Source of the DNA: PALSA-555 sp035468285
Lineage (GTDB): Bacteria; Actinomycetota; Acidimicrobiia; IMCC26256; PALSA-555
Assembly (NCBI GenBank): GCA_035468285.1
Contig: DATISY010000009.1
Span: 1 to 64,000 of the forward strand
Reading direction: 5' to 3'
Length of the DNA: 64,000 nt
Shown one piece after another: positions 33,827-42,691 of this stretch. Numbering within the stretch: position 1 is the first letter of the stretch; each line of letters begins with the position of its first letter. A model generated the notes under the pieces. That model was given only the letters and a program-made list of their open reading frames with translations, did not search any database and was not told the DNA's origin. The position numbers and the translations under genes are program-made.

Positions 33827-34626
33827 CGGCACCGGTGCCGACGGGACGGATGGCGATCGTCACGGGGGCTTCCTCGGGGATCGGTCGGGCGGTTGCGCTC
33901 GAGTTCGCTTCCCTGGGATGGCGTGTCGCGTTCGGTGCCCGCCGCACCGACCGACTCGAGGACGCCGCGGTGGAGGCGCGTGACCGGGGCGGCGAGGTGT
34001 TCGTGCATGCCCTTGACGTCACGGACCCGTCGTCCGTCGCGGGGTTCTTCGCCGCTGCGGAGGCCGCGCTCGGACCGGTCGACGTGCTGGTCAACAACGC
34101 GGGGGTCGCGGCGCCCGGATGGCTCGACCAGGTGCCGGTCGAGGCGCTCGACCGGGAGGTCGCGACCAATCTGCTCGGTCCAATCTTGATGACGCGACTC
34201 GCCATCGGCTCCTGGAAGCAGCACGGCCGCGGCGGTGACGTGGTGTTCGTGACCTCCGACGCGTCTCGCCACCCCCGGCCGCGCATGGCGGTGTACACGG
34301 CGACGAAAGCCGGGCTGGAGGCGTTCGCGCAGGCCCTCGCCATGGAGCTCGAAGGATCCGGGGTCCGGTCGACCGCGGTCCGGGTCGGCCCTACCCTCAC
34401 CGACTTCGGGTTCGGGTGGCCGATGGACGACATCGAGGACCTGTTGGGCTACTGGCCCCGGTTCGGTCTGCAACGCCACAACGGGCTACTCGACGCGTCG
34501 GCGGTCGCCCACGCGGTGGTCACCGCCGTGACCGCGCCGGCTGGGGTGCACTTCGACACCATCGAGGTCCAGCCCGAAGCCCCCGTCGACGGTGGGCCCG
34601 CACAGGCGATCGAACGTCCCGGCTGA
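33823..34626 (+). CDS. Short-chain dehydrogenase/reductase (SDR)
   Basis: 267 residues. VTGASSGIGRAVALEFA, LVNNAGVAAPG, VTSDASRH (Ser) and YTATKAGLEAF (Tyr/Lys) are intact. C-terminus is extended relative to minimal SDRs. GTG at 33823 overlaps the preceding stop (GTGA), so it is coupled to the ThDP-domain protein; the pair may act together. Confidence 0.92.
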   Translation: MTAPVPTGRMAIVTGASSGIGRAVALEFASLGWRVAFGARRTDRLEDAAVEARDRGGEVFVHALDVTDPSSVAGFFAAAEAALGPVDVLVNNAGVAAPGWLDQVPVEALDREVATNLLGPILMTRLAIGSWKQHGRGGDVVFVTSDASRHPRPRMAVYTATKAGLEAFAQALAMELEGSGVRSTAVRVGPTLTDFGFGWPMDDIEDLLGYWPRFGLQRHNGLLDASAVAHAVVTAVTAPAGVHFDTIEVQPEAPVDGGPAQAIERPG

Positions 34627-34647
34627 GCGGCGCCGACCGTCGCGGCG

Positions 34648-35460
34648 TCAGCCGTCCTGCATGTAGCGGCGCACCAGGCGTCGGCTGCGGTGACCGGTGT
34701 GTTCCATGATTCCGGCGTCGCTCGCCCCTTGCGCCGCCGCGGCCGCGACCATCCCTCGCCGTAGCGACCGTCCCGCGTACGGGGTGGGGTCGAGACCGGC
34801 GGCCCCGGCGGACCGGCGGACGATGCGCGTGACAGCCTTCGGGCTGAGGCCCGCGTCCCCGAGGCGCCCGTGGCGGTCGACGCCGCGAAACGCGGCGCCG
34901 CCGCGCAGGCCGGCGGCGCGTCTCCATCGGGTCCAGGCGCGGACGGCGCACAGCTCGACGGCCGATCCGGGAGGCACGACAACCGTTCCTCGGGCGATCC
35001 GGACCCGTAGCCCCTTCGCCACGCGTCGCACATCGTCGGTCGCGAGGCCGGCGAGCTCGCCGGGGCGCAGACCAGCTCCGTAGCCGAGCAGCAGGAGGGC
35101 CCGGTCTCGCGTCCCCGCGAGCGAGTCGGGCAGCGCCCGGGACATGGCGCGGAGCTCCTCGACGCCCAGCGGGACCGTGGCACGTGCCGCGCCCCGCTGG
35201 CGCCACTCGGCACGTGCGACGGCGAGCCGCACCGGGGCGTCGCCGGTCGGGGATGGCTCCCCCGCGTCGAGATGCGCGGCCCGGACCGCGGCCAGGCGTC
35301 GTCGCACGGTCGCGACCGTGTGACTGCGGGCGACGTCATCGAGGTGGCGGGCGACGGTGCCGGCCGTGGCGGGCAAGGACGCCAGTCGCCGCTCGTCGCA
35401 CCACGTGGTGAACGCGCTCCAGTCAGCGGCGTAGGCCCGGACGGTCGACGCGGCCCGCAC
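34648..35460 (-). CDS. Tyrosine recombinase (phage-integrase family), orphan
   Basis: About 270 residues with an N-terminal SAM-like DNA-binding domain (STVRAYAADWSAFTTWC) and a C-terminal catalytic domain. The catalytic Arg I is in GAGLRPGELAGL; box II reads GRSLRRGM, so the usual His of HxxR is Arg here; the later His in EHTGHRS and the Tyr in VRRYMQDG are present. No phage, repeat, integron or relaxase genes are near. Start 35460 (TACGGT 7 nt upstream) preferred over GTG 35469, which would overlap that hexamer. Confidence 0.87.
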   Translation of the reverse strand: MRAASTVRAYAADWSAFTTWCDERRLASLPATAGTVARHLDDVARSHTVATVRRRLAAVRAAHLDAGEPSPTGDAPVRLAVARAEWRQRGAARATVPLGVEELRAMSRALPDSLAGTRDRALLLLGYGAGLRPGELAGLATDDVRRVAKGLRVRIARGTVVVPPGSAVELCAVRAWTRWRRAAGLRGGAAFRGVDRHGRLGDAGLSPKAVTRIVRRSAGAAGLDPTPYAGRSLRRGMVAAAAAQGASDAGIMEHTGHRSRRLVRRYMQDG

Positions 35461-35467
35461 GGCCCGC

Positions 35468-35473
35468 ACCGTA
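35468..35473 (-). promoter_or_regulatory. -10-like TACGGT of the recombinase gene
   Basis: Reverse-strand TACGGT ends 7 nt before the GTG at 35460. Confidence 0.5.
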
Positions 35474-35536
35474 GCCCTGGGGTCCGATAACTGGCACGGC
35501 GTTGACCCGGGCTCGGGGGCCGCGGATCCTTCGGGT

Positions 35537-36676
35537 ATGGGAACGACAGAAACTCGAGAGTTCGTGGTCGACGCCGACGGCCACGTGTGCGAGCCGGCCG
35601 ACCTCTGGACCCGGGGCCTGCCGGAACGGTTCCGCGACCAGGGAATCCGGCTGCGCTGGAACGAGGCGACGGGCTATGACGAGTGCCTCGTCGAGGACCG
35701 GGTGGCCACCGACCGGGGCCTGGTCGGACTGGGCAACGCGGGCGAGAGCTTCGACGACTTCGGGCGGGGTCGCCACTACGAGGACCTGAACCCCGCCGGA
35801 TTCGACGCCGCGGAGCGGGTGAAGGTCCTCGACTCCGAGCGGATCGACCTGTCGGTGATCTACCCCGGGCTGGGCCTGAAGCTCGGGGGTATCACCGACC
35901 CCGACCTCGCGGTCTGGTCGTGTCGGGTCTACAACGACTGGATCGCCGAGTGGACCGCGTCCGCACCCGAGCGGCTCCGGGGTGTCGGCGCGCTCCCGAT
36001 GCAGGATCCAGCCGCGGCGGCGGTGGAGGCCCGCCGCATCCAGGAGCTCGGCCTCGTCGGCGGCTTCGCCCGCCCGAACGCGTACCTCGGCCATCCCTTC
36101 CACGACCCGACGTACTCCCCGGTCTGGGAGGCCCTGGAGGAGACCGGGCTGCCGTTGGCGTTGCACCCGGCGGGCCTGCCCGACATGCCGGGTGCCGCGA
36201 AGGCGTTGCTGCTGCAAATGGCACCGGGCACCCATCACGCGCTGATCCTGCTCTTCGACCAGCAGATGACCCTGTCCAACCTGACCTACGGCGGGGTGCT
36301 CGAGCGCCACCCCGGCCTCAAGGTGATCGTGCTCGAGTGCGGCGGGGGCTGGATCGCGCACTGGATGGATCGTCTTAACGAGTTCGAGGAGAGCTACGGG
36401 TGGGCGACCGCGTCGATGTCGTTGACCCCCGAGGAGTACTTCCGCCGCCAATGCTGGATCAGCTTCGACCCCGGTGAGCGCACCGCCGGTCTGATCGGTC
36501 CCATCGTGGGGCCGGACCGGTTCGTGTGGGCGTCGGACTTCCCCCACAGCGATGCGCAGTACCCGGGCGTGGTGGACGAGCTGCGGGAGCGCAGCGGCGC
36601 GTTGCCCCCCGGGGACCGGGCCGGGCTGTTCGGCCGCAACGCCCTCGACATGTACGGCATCCCCGCACCGCGCTGA
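35537..36676 (+). CDS. Amidohydrolase family protein (amidohydrolase_2)
   Basis: 379 residues, TIM-barrel metal hydrolase/decarboxylase. DADGHVCEPADLW at the N-terminus and ASDFPHSDAQYPG near the C-terminus are the family metal-site marks; LVGGFARPNAYLGHPFHD is a conserved internal segment. Stop overlaps the next ATG by 1 nt, so it is co-translated with the deacylase-type gene. Paralogue of the genes at 19584 and 38469; reaction unknown. Confidence 0.87.
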   Translation: MGTTETREFVVDADGHVCEPADLWTRGLPERFRDQGIRLRWNEATGYDECLVEDRVATDRGLVGLGNAGESFDDFGRGRHYEDLNPAGFDAAERVKVLDSERIDLSVIYPGLGLKLGGITDPDLAVWSCRVYNDWIAEWTASAPERLRGVGALPMQDPAAAAVEARRIQELGLVGGFARPNAYLGHPFHDPTYSPVWEALEETGLPLALHPAGLPDMPGAAKALLLQMAPGTHHALILLFDQQMTLSNLTYGGVLERHPGLKVIVLECGGGWIAHWMDRLNEFEESYGWATASMSLTPEEYFRRQCWISFDPGERTAGLIGPIVGPDRFVWASDFPHSDAQYPGVVDELRERSGALPPGDRAGLFGRNALDMYGIPAPR

Positions 36677-38385
36677 TGCCCGTGGCCCCCGCCCTCGACC
36701 TGCTGATCCGTGACGGCCTGGTCGTGGATGGCACCGGCGCGACGGCCCGCCGGGCGGACGTCGCGGTCCGCGACGGCCGGGTCGTGAGCGTCGAGGACGG
36801 CATCCACACCAGCGCGTCCCGGGTCGTCGAGGCGGACGGTCGGATCGTGACGCCCGGGTTCGTCGACGTCCACACCCACTACGACGCGCAGCTGCACTGG
36901 GATCCCACCGCGTCGCCCGCGTCGTGGCACGGCGTCACCACACTCCTGACCGGCAACTGCGGTTTCACGATCGCTCCCTCGAAGCCCGCTGACCTCCAGT
37001 GGCTGCTGTTGATGCTGAGCCGGGTCGAGGGGATGTCCGCCGACGCCCTCGCCGCCGGAGTCGACTTCCCCGGCGGGACCCTGGGCGACTTCCTCGGCAA
37101 CCTGGACGGGCGGGTCGGGGTCAACGTCGGCGCGAACGTCGGGCACTGTGCGCTGCGCCGCCACGTCCTCGGGGACGACGCCTCCGAACGGGAGGCCACC
37201 GACGATGAGGTCGCGGTCATGCAGGACCTGTTGCGACAGGCCCTCACCGACGGTGCCGTCGGATTCACGTCCTCCCAGCTGGCCATCCACGTCGCGCACG
37301 ACGGTCGGGGCGTCCCGTCGAACTACGCGGCGCCCGACGAGCTCATCGCGTTGGCGTCGGTCCTCGGGGAGTTCGGCCGCGGATCGATCGAGTTCATCCC
37401 CCGCACGTTCCTCGAGGGCTACGACAACGCCGACCGCGACCTCATTCGGCGGATGGCTGAGGTGTCTGGACGGCCAGTGCACCTCAACACCCTCACGATG
37501 ATGCCCCACGCCCCCGAGGGATGGCACCGCAGCCTCGAGTTCTCCGAAGCCGCAGCCCGCGACGGCCTCGCCATCCATCCCATGTTCGCCAGCAACCGCC
37601 AAGGCGCGCACTTCCAGCTCGGAACCACATTCCTGTTCGACGAGATGCCGAGCTTTCGCGACACGCTCACCTTGCCCGCGGCCAATCGGGACACGCGGCT
37701 GCGCGACCCGGCGTTGCGCGACCAGATGCGCCGCGAGATCGCCGACCCCACCGGGCGGGCCTTCGTCTTCGTCTGGCAGGTCCTCCGGGTCGAGACGGTG
37801 GTCCACGACCGCAACCGGCGCTGGCTGGATCGCAGCGTCACCGAGATCGCCGCCGAGCTCGGCGTCGACCCGCTGGACGCGTTCCTCGACCTGTCGCTCG
37901 ACGAGAACCTCGAGACCCAGTTCGTCTTGGCGGCACCGCCGGACCAGAAGCGCCTCGCCGCGACCGAGACCATGATCCGGGCGCCGTTCGTGATGGCCGG
38001 CAGCAGTGACGGCGGCGCCCACCTCCTCTCGTTCTGCGGCGCCGACTACACGACCCGGCTCCTCACCGAGTGGGTGCCCGACGTGCTCACCCTCGAGGCC
38101 GCGGTGGCGCGGCTCACCTCGATCCCAGCCCGGGCGGTGGGCCTGACCGACCGTGGGGTGCTCGCCCCGGGCCGACCGGCCGACGTGCTGGTCATCGACC
38201 CGGAGCGGCTCTCGACGCCCGACGCGCCCCGCTACGTGGAGGACTTCCCCGCCGGCAGCGGCCGCTTCGTCACCGACGCCGACGGATACGACGCGGTCAT
38301 CGTCAACGGCGAGATCCTCCTCGACGGTGGCACCTGGACCGGCGCGACACCCGGGACGATCGTGCGCGGGGGCGCCGTTCCCTGA
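36676..38385 (+). CDS. N-acyl-D-amino-acid deacylase-type amidohydrolase
   Basis: 569 residues, amidohydrolase_3 / D-aminoacylase type. Metal-binding DVHTHYDAQLHWD, NCGFTIAPSKP, and a C-terminal GVLAPGRPADVLVIDPERL segment are typical. DLLIRDGLVVDGTG is the start of the beta-sandwich domain. Such proteins hydrolyse N-acyl or cyclic amide bonds; substrate unknown. Coupled to the upstream amidohydrolase by a TGATG junction. Confidence 0.9.
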   Translation: MPVAPALDLLIRDGLVVDGTGATARRADVAVRDGRVVSVEDGIHTSASRVVEADGRIVTPGFVDVHTHYDAQLHWDPTASPASWHGVTTLLTGNCGFTIAPSKPADLQWLLLMLSRVEGMSADALAAGVDFPGGTLGDFLGNLDGRVGVNVGANVGHCALRRHVLGDDASEREATDDEVAVMQDLLRQALTDGAVGFTSSQLAIHVAHDGRGVPSNYAAPDELIALASVLGEFGRGSIEFIPRTFLEGYDNADRDLIRRMAEVSGRPVHLNTLTMMPHAPEGWHRSLEFSEAAARDGLAIHPMFASNRQGAHFQLGTTFLFDEMPSFRDTLTLPAANRDTRLRDPALRDQMRREIADPTGRAFVFVWQVLRVETVVHDRNRRWLDRSVTEIAAELGVDPLDAFLDLSLDENLETQFVLAAPPDQKRLAATETMIRAPFVMAGSSDGGAHLLSFCGADYTTRLLTEWVPDVLTLEAAVARLTSIPARAVGLTDRGVLAPGRPADVLVIDPERLSTPDAPRYVEDFPAGSGRFVTDADGYDAVIVNGEILLDGGTWTGATPGTIVRGGAVP

Positions 38386-38434
38386 TCGTCCGGTCGGCGC
38401 CACCCGAGGGGTACCGCGACCACCTGGCAGTAAC

Positions 38435-38450
38435 CTGAGCAGGCCGTCAG
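38435..38450. promoter_or_regulatory. Variant CTGAC palindrome upstream of amidohydrolase
   Basis: Reads CTGAGCAGGCCGTCAG. The right half-site is perfect; the left half has CTGAGC for CTGACR. Located 19 nt before the ATG at 38469, just after a possible -10 TAACCT (38431-38436), so it would cover the transcription start. Confidence 0.5.
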
Positions 38451-38468
38451 ATCCGTGGAGGAACGCCC

Positions 38469-39749
38469 ATGCAGCTCGACGACATGATCATCGTCAGTGT
38501 CGACGACCACGTCGTCGAGCCCCCCGATCTGTTCGAACGGCACCTGCCGGCCAAGTACCGCGACCTCGCTCCCCGGGTCGTCCACCAAGACGACGGCACC
38601 GACGTGTGGGAATTCCACGGGCTGCACATCCCCAACATCGGGCTCAACGCGGTCGCGGGTCGGCCACCCGAGGAGTACGGGATCGACCCGACGTCCTTCG
38701 ACGAGCTGCGGGAGGGCTGCTTCGACGTCGAGAAGCGGGTGCTCGACATGAGCGCCAACGGTGTGCTCGGGTCGCTCAACTTCCCGTCGCTGCCCGGGTT
38801 CGCCGGCCGGCTGTTCGGTGCCCTCGAGGACAAGGACGCGGCTCGGATCCTCACCGAGGCCTACAACGACTGGCACATCGACGAATGGTGCGGGTACGCC
38901 CCGGAGCGGTTCATCCCGCTGGCGGTCCCGGCGATCTGGGACCCTGCGGTGACCGCGGCCGAGATCCGGCGGGTGGCCAAGAAGGGCTGCCACGCGATCA
39001 CGTTCCCGGAGAACCCGGTGCCGCTCGGGCTGCCGAGCCTCCACTCCGACCACTGGGACCCGGTCTGGGAGGCCGTGTCCGACACCGGGATGACGGTGTG
39101 CATGCACATCGGGTCGTCGTCCAAATTGGTGATCACCGCGCCGGACGCGCCCATGGACGTCATGATGGTCCTGCAGCCGATGAACATCGTGCAGTGCGCC
39201 GCCGACCTGGTCTACTCACCGATCTGGAAGAAGTTCCCGGACATGACCGTGGCGCTGTCCGAGGGTGGGATCGGGTGGATCCCCTACTTCCTCGAGCGGC
39301 TCGACCACACCTACCGGACCCACCGGGCCTGGACCGGGGTGGACTTCGGGGACCAGACCGCCAGCGAGTTCTTCCTCGATCACGTCATGCTCTGCTTCAT
39401 CACCGACCCCATCGGTTTGAAGCTGGTGCGGGACCACATCGGTGTCGAGCGCGTCACGGTCGAGATCGACTATCCCCACTCCGACACCACGTGGCCGAAC
39501 GCACCGGAACGGCTGCTCGGCGAGTTCGATGACACCGACCTGACCGACGCCGAGATCAACGCCATCACCCACGAGAACGCCATGCGGTACTTCCAATACG
39601 ACCCGTTCTCGGCCCGGCCCCGGGAGCGCAGCACCGTCGGCGCGTTGCGGAGCGAGGCGATCGGTGTCGACACTCAGCCGGTCGCCCGGGGACGACGGTT
39701 CCCGGAGCAGAAGGGCATCACGATCAACAAGATGGTCCCGACGGCGTGA
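38469..39749 (+). CDS. Amidohydrolase family protein (amidohydrolase_2)
   Basis: 426 residues. SVDDHVVEPPDLF at the start and VEIDYPHSDTTWP near the end carry the metal-site pattern; NDWHIDEWCGYAPERFIPL is a conserved internal stretch. Longer than its two paralogues because of a C-terminal basic tail. Clear ribosome site GGAGGAA. Its stop overlaps the next start by 4 nt. Confidence 0.88.
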   Translation: MQLDDMIIVSVDDHVVEPPDLFERHLPAKYRDLAPRVVHQDDGTDVWEFHGLHIPNIGLNAVAGRPPEEYGIDPTSFDELREGCFDVEKRVLDMSANGVLGSLNFPSLPGFAGRLFGALEDKDAARILTEAYNDWHIDEWCGYAPERFIPLAVPAIWDPAVTAAEIRRVAKKGCHAITFPENPVPLGLPSLHSDHWDPVWEAVSDTGMTVCMHIGSSSKLVITAPDAPMDVMMVLQPMNIVQCAADLVYSPIWKKFPDMTVALSEGGIGWIPYFLERLDHTYRTHRAWTGVDFGDQTASEFFLDHVMLCFITDPIGLKLVRDHIGVERVTVEIDYPHSDTTWPNAPERLLGEFDDTDLTDAEINAITHENAMRYFQYDPFSARPRERSTVGALRSEAIGVDTQPVARGRRFPEQKGITINKMVPTA

Positions 39750-39997
39750 GCGACCCGCCGCGCCCCGACAGCGCGGACACCCCGACCCCAGCGCCGCTCC
39801 GCACGGAGCCTCGCTCGTTCGCGGTGCACTGGCTCGTCGACGCCGCGGTCGTGTTCCTCGCCACGATCATCGTCGCGCTGTTCCTCGGCATCCCGTGGTG
39901 GGCCGTCGGGATCATCGCGGTCGTGGTGGGGAGCGCCGGCGCGCGGCTCACCTACCGGGCCGATGTCCGCGCCATGACCGCCCGGCGCGCCGGCTGA
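39746..39997 (+). CDS. Small membrane protein, 83 residues
   Basis: No family recognised. A Pro/Asp-rich hydrophilic N-terminus of about 27 residues is followed by two hydrophobic segments (WLVDAAVVFLATIIVALFLG and WWAVGIIAVVVGSAGA) and a basic tail, predicting a two-helix inner-membrane protein. GTG start overlaps the amidohydrolase stop (GTGA), so it is translated with it. Confidence 0.7.
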   Translation: MSDPPRPDSADTPTPAPLRTEPRSFAVHWLVDAAVVFLATIIVALFLGIPWWAVGIIAVVVGSAGARLTYRADVRAMTARRAG

Positions 39998-40010
39998 GGC
40001 CAGCCCACCG

Positions 40011-40724
40011 ATGCCCGCCACCGTCGTCCTCGTCCACGGCGCGTGTCACGGCGCGTGGTGCTGGGACAAAGTCGTGGCGGGGCTGACCGAACGGGGCATC
40101 CCGTGCGTCGCGGTGGACCTCCCGGGCCACGGGGACAGCCGGGAGCCGCTCGGGGATCTCGCCGCGGGAGCCGCGGCGCTGCGCGCCACCCTGGACGGGA
40201 TCGACCGGTCGGTCGTGTGCGGACACTCCTATGGCGGCGCGGTCATCACCGAAGGCGCCGCCGAGCACCCCGGGGTCCGCCACCTCGTCTACATCACCGC
40301 GTTCGCGCTCCTCCCGGGGGAGTCGACGATGGCTGCCGCCACCGACGGGTCAGACTCGGACACCGCCACCGAGCTCGGGCAGGCGATGGCCTTCGCGGAC
40401 GATGGGACCGTGACCTTCCAGGCGCCGGCCGTCGTCGACGCGCTCTACCACGACTGCACCCCGGCCGATGTCGAGTTCGCCCTGTCCCGGCTCGGCCCAG
40501 AGCGCCTCGACGCGCTCGGTGGTGTCGCCACGCGCGCCGCCTGGCAGTCGATCCCGAGCACGTACGTCGTCTGCACCGAAGACCGCGGCGTGGCACCGTC
40601 GCTGCAGCGCCGACTCGCGGCCCGCACGACGACGACCGTCGACTGGCCCACCAGTCATTCGCCGTTCCTGTCCCGCCCCGATCTCGTGGTGGACCTGCTC
40701 GCCGGCCTCGCGGAAGGGACGTAG
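40011..40724 (+). CDS. Alpha/beta hydrolase
   Basis: 237 residues. VVLVHGACHGAWCWDKV (oxyanion region), nucleophile Ser in VVCGHSYGGAV, and the likely catalytic His in TSHSPFLSRP. Resembles the EstC/hydroxynitrile-lyase-like esterase group. Follows the small membrane protein by 13 nt and is probably in the same transcript. Substrate unknown. Confidence 0.9.
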   Translation: MPATVVLVHGACHGAWCWDKVVAGLTERGIPCVAVDLPGHGDSREPLGDLAAGAAALRATLDGIDRSVVCGHSYGGAVITEGAAEHPGVRHLVYITAFALLPGESTMAAATDGSDSDTATELGQAMAFADDGTVTFQAPAVVDALYHDCTPADVEFALSRLGPERLDALGGVATRAAWQSIPSTYVVCTEDRGVAPSLQRRLAARTTTTVDWPTSHSPFLSRPDLVVDLLAGLAEGT

Positions 40725-40727
40725 GAT
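40722..40727 (+). promoter_or_regulatory. -10-like TAGGAT overlapping the hydrolase stop
   Basis: TAGGAT ends 6 nt before the ATG at 40734; its TAG is the stop of the hydrolase gene. Suggests a separate leaderless promoter for the coiled-coil/methyltransferase pair. Confidence 0.5.
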
Positions 40728-40733
40728 CGCCCG

Positions 40734-41126
40734 ATGAGCACGCTCGACGACTACGTCATCAAGGCCCAGGCCGCGTTGGACGGGCTGCGCCCCCAGCTCG
40801 ATGAGCTCCGGGTCCAGGCCGACCTGGCGCAGGCTGAGGCCCGCGACCGGCTCGAAGCCGGGATCGCCGCGCTGCAGAAGGCGCAAGCCGCGGCGAAGGC
40901 GCAGCTCGAGCAGGCGTCCCGTGCCGGGAAGGACACCTGGAAGACGACGGCGCAGCAAGCGGAGCAGGCCGTCGACGACCTCGGCACCCAGCTGCAGCAG
41001 ATCGCGGAGCAGGTCCAGAAGTCGGTCGGCGCGGCGGCGCCCGCGGCGCAGAAGGGGTGGCGGACCTTCCTCGACGAGTGGAACCGCCAACGCCAGGAGC
41101 GTCAGCGCCTCATCGACGAGGGTTGA
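40734..41126 (+). CDS. Coiled-coil hypothetical protein, 130 residues
   Basis: No enzyme family recognised. Almost the whole chain is Ala/Gln/Glu-rich helix with heptad character (LDELRVQADLAQAEARDRLE and AALQKAQAAAKAQLEQASR), no signal or membrane segment. Could be a structural or scaffold protein. Its stop overlaps the methyltransferase TTG start (TTGA). Confidence 0.7.
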   Translation: MSTLDDYVIKAQAALDGLRPQLDELRVQADLAQAEARDRLEAGIAALQKAQAAAKAQLEQASRAGKDTWKTTAQQAEQAVDDLGTQLQQIAEQVQKSVGAAAPAAQKGWRTFLDEWNRQRQERQRLIDEG

Positions 41127-41881
41127 CGTCCTCGTACGAGCGACGCAACCGGGCGTTCTGGGACGCCGACGCGGACGACTACCAAGCGGCCCACGCCGCT
41201 GATCTCGCCCCGCACCGGGCCCCGGCGTGGGGAGTGTGGCGCGTCCCCGAGTCGGAGGTGCGCGCGCTCGGCCCGGTCGCTGACCATGATGTCCTCGAGT
41301 ACGGGTGCGGCGCCGCGCAGTGGTCGATCGCGTTGGCCCACGACGGCGCGCGCCCCGTCGGGCTCGACCAGTCCGTCGCGCAGCTGCGCCATGCGCGCCG
41401 GCTCCAAGACGAGCACGGAACGCCGTTTCCGCTCGTCGCGGCGAGCGCGGTCGCGACACCGTTCACCAGCGAGGCGTTCGACCTGGTGTTCTGCGACCAC
41501 GGCGCGATGTCGTTCTGTGACCCGCAGGCCACGATCCCGGAGGTGGCGCGCCTCGTGCGCCCCGGGGGCCGATTCGTGTTCAGCAAGACGACGGCGCTCG
41601 TATACCTGACGTTCGACTGGGCGCGGGACCGTCAGGACGACCGGCTTCACCACGACTACTTCGGGATGCGCCTGTTCGACAGCGGTGAGGGCACCGTCGA
41701 CTTCCAGCTCCCGTACGGCGATATGGTCCGGATCCTCCGCCGGCACGGGTTCACGCTCGAGGATCTCGTGGAACTGCAGGCACCGGTCGATGCCGCGACG
41801 ACCTACCACGAGTTCGTGCCCGCGGACTGGGCGCGTCGGTGGGCTGCGGAGGAGATCTGGGTGCTGACCCGCGCCGGGTGA
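41123..41881 (+). CDS. SAM-dependent methyltransferase (type 11)
   Basis: 252 residues. SAM motif I is VLEYGCGAAQWSIALA, followed by DGARPVGLDQS (acidic ribose-binding loop) and FDLVFCDHGAMSF; RLVRPGGRFVFSKT is the post-core strand. Family methylates small molecules. TTG at 41123 is chosen since it overlaps the preceding stop as TTGA, the same coupling as elsewhere here. Its stop is 3 nt from the end of the convergent encapsulin gene. Confidence 0.88.
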   Translation: MTSSYERRNRAFWDADADDYQAAHAADLAPHRAPAWGVWRVPESEVRALGPVADHDVLEYGCGAAQWSIALAHDGARPVGLDQSVAQLRHARRLQDEHGTPFPLVAASAVATPFTSEAFDLVFCDHGAMSFCDPQATIPEVARLVRPGGRFVFSKTTALVYLTFDWARDRQDDRLHHDYFGMRLFDSGEGTVDFQLPYGDMVRILRRHGFTLEDLVELQAPVDAATTYHEFVPADWARRWAAEEIWVLTRAG

Positions 41882-41884
41882 CGG

Positions 41885-42691
41885 CTACGGGTAGCGGAGC
41901 GGGACGGCGGCCTCGGGGCTGTGCGCGTGGAAGGTGAGGCTCTCCTCGAAGTACAGCCACACCGCGTCGGCATCGGAACGTTCGTACCCGATCGAGAGGT
42001 CTTGACCGCACGACAGCTCGAAGTCCTCGCCCCGCAAGCTGAGGACGATGGCCCCGTCGACGGCGGGCGCGTAGGTGACGGGGCCACCCAGGATCAGGCG
42101 GAGCCGTTCGAGCACGGGGTAGCCGCCGTCCTCGGTGGTCTCGAGGATGCCGGCGTAGCAGCGCGGCCCGAGCGCGATCCCGTAGGGGCCTTCGACGCCG
42201 CCGTCGCGCAGCCGGGCGACGGCCATGGCGGTCCAGCGCGGGTAGTCGCCGAAGCGGTCGCCCAGCTCCACCGGCTCATGGGGTGAGGCGTCGGCGATCC
42301 CGATGATCCCCGCGCTCGGGTATCCGCGGAACACCGCGCTGTCCTCGGCGAGGGCGGCGCGCCTTGCGGCGTCGGTCACGGGCTGGAGGTCGGGTGACTT
42401 GTGGCCCCGGTCGATGGTGTCGAGCTCGGCGCGCTGGAGCGAGAAGCGGGCCCGGAGCTCCACGTAGGGCTGGACGAGGCGGCGGGCGCCTTCGACGCCG
42501 GCCACCGGTGCGTCGCTGAGCGTCTCGATGGTCCCGAGGGGCACCGCAGCGGCGTCCCAGCCGTGGGGACCGGTGAAGTCGACCAGCCGCCGGGCGGCGA
42601 GGAAGCTGGCGAGGGAGCGTTTGGCTTCGTCCTCGATCTCGGCCCACGCCGCGTCCGAGATCGGCGCCAGCTCCCGGTAGAGGTGGTTCAT
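41885..42691 (-). CDS. Encapsulin shell protein (family 1, linocin-M18-like)
   Basis: 268 residues, normal length for an HK97-fold encapsulin protomer. Begins MNHLYRELAPISDAAWAEIE, then LAARRLVDFTGPHGW, GVEGARRLVQPYVELR, and C-terminal CGQDLSIGYERSDADAVWLY. Sixty or more copies should assemble into a nanocompartment. The cargo gene directly upstream overlaps by 4 nt (ATGA). Same strand as, and 31 nt plus the cargo gene downstream of, an acyl-CoA synthetase. Confidence 0.95.
   Translation of the reverse strand: MNHLYRELAPISDAAWAEIEDEAKRSLASFLAARRLVDFTGPHGWDAAAVPLGTIETLSDAPVAGVEGARRLVQPYVELRARFSLQRAELDTIDRGHKSPDLQPVTDAARRAALAEDSAVFRGYPSAGIIGIADASPHEPVELGDRFGDYPRWTAMAVARLRDGGVEGPYGIALGPRCYAGILETTEDGGYPVLERLRLILGGPVTYAPAVDGAIVLSLRGEDFELSCGQDLSIGYERSDADAVWLYFEESLTFHAHSPEAAVPLRYP

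Noticed and set aside
34648..35460. Integron or prophage around the recombinase
   Set aside because: No attC-like repeats, phage genes, or composition change in neighbouring genes were seen.
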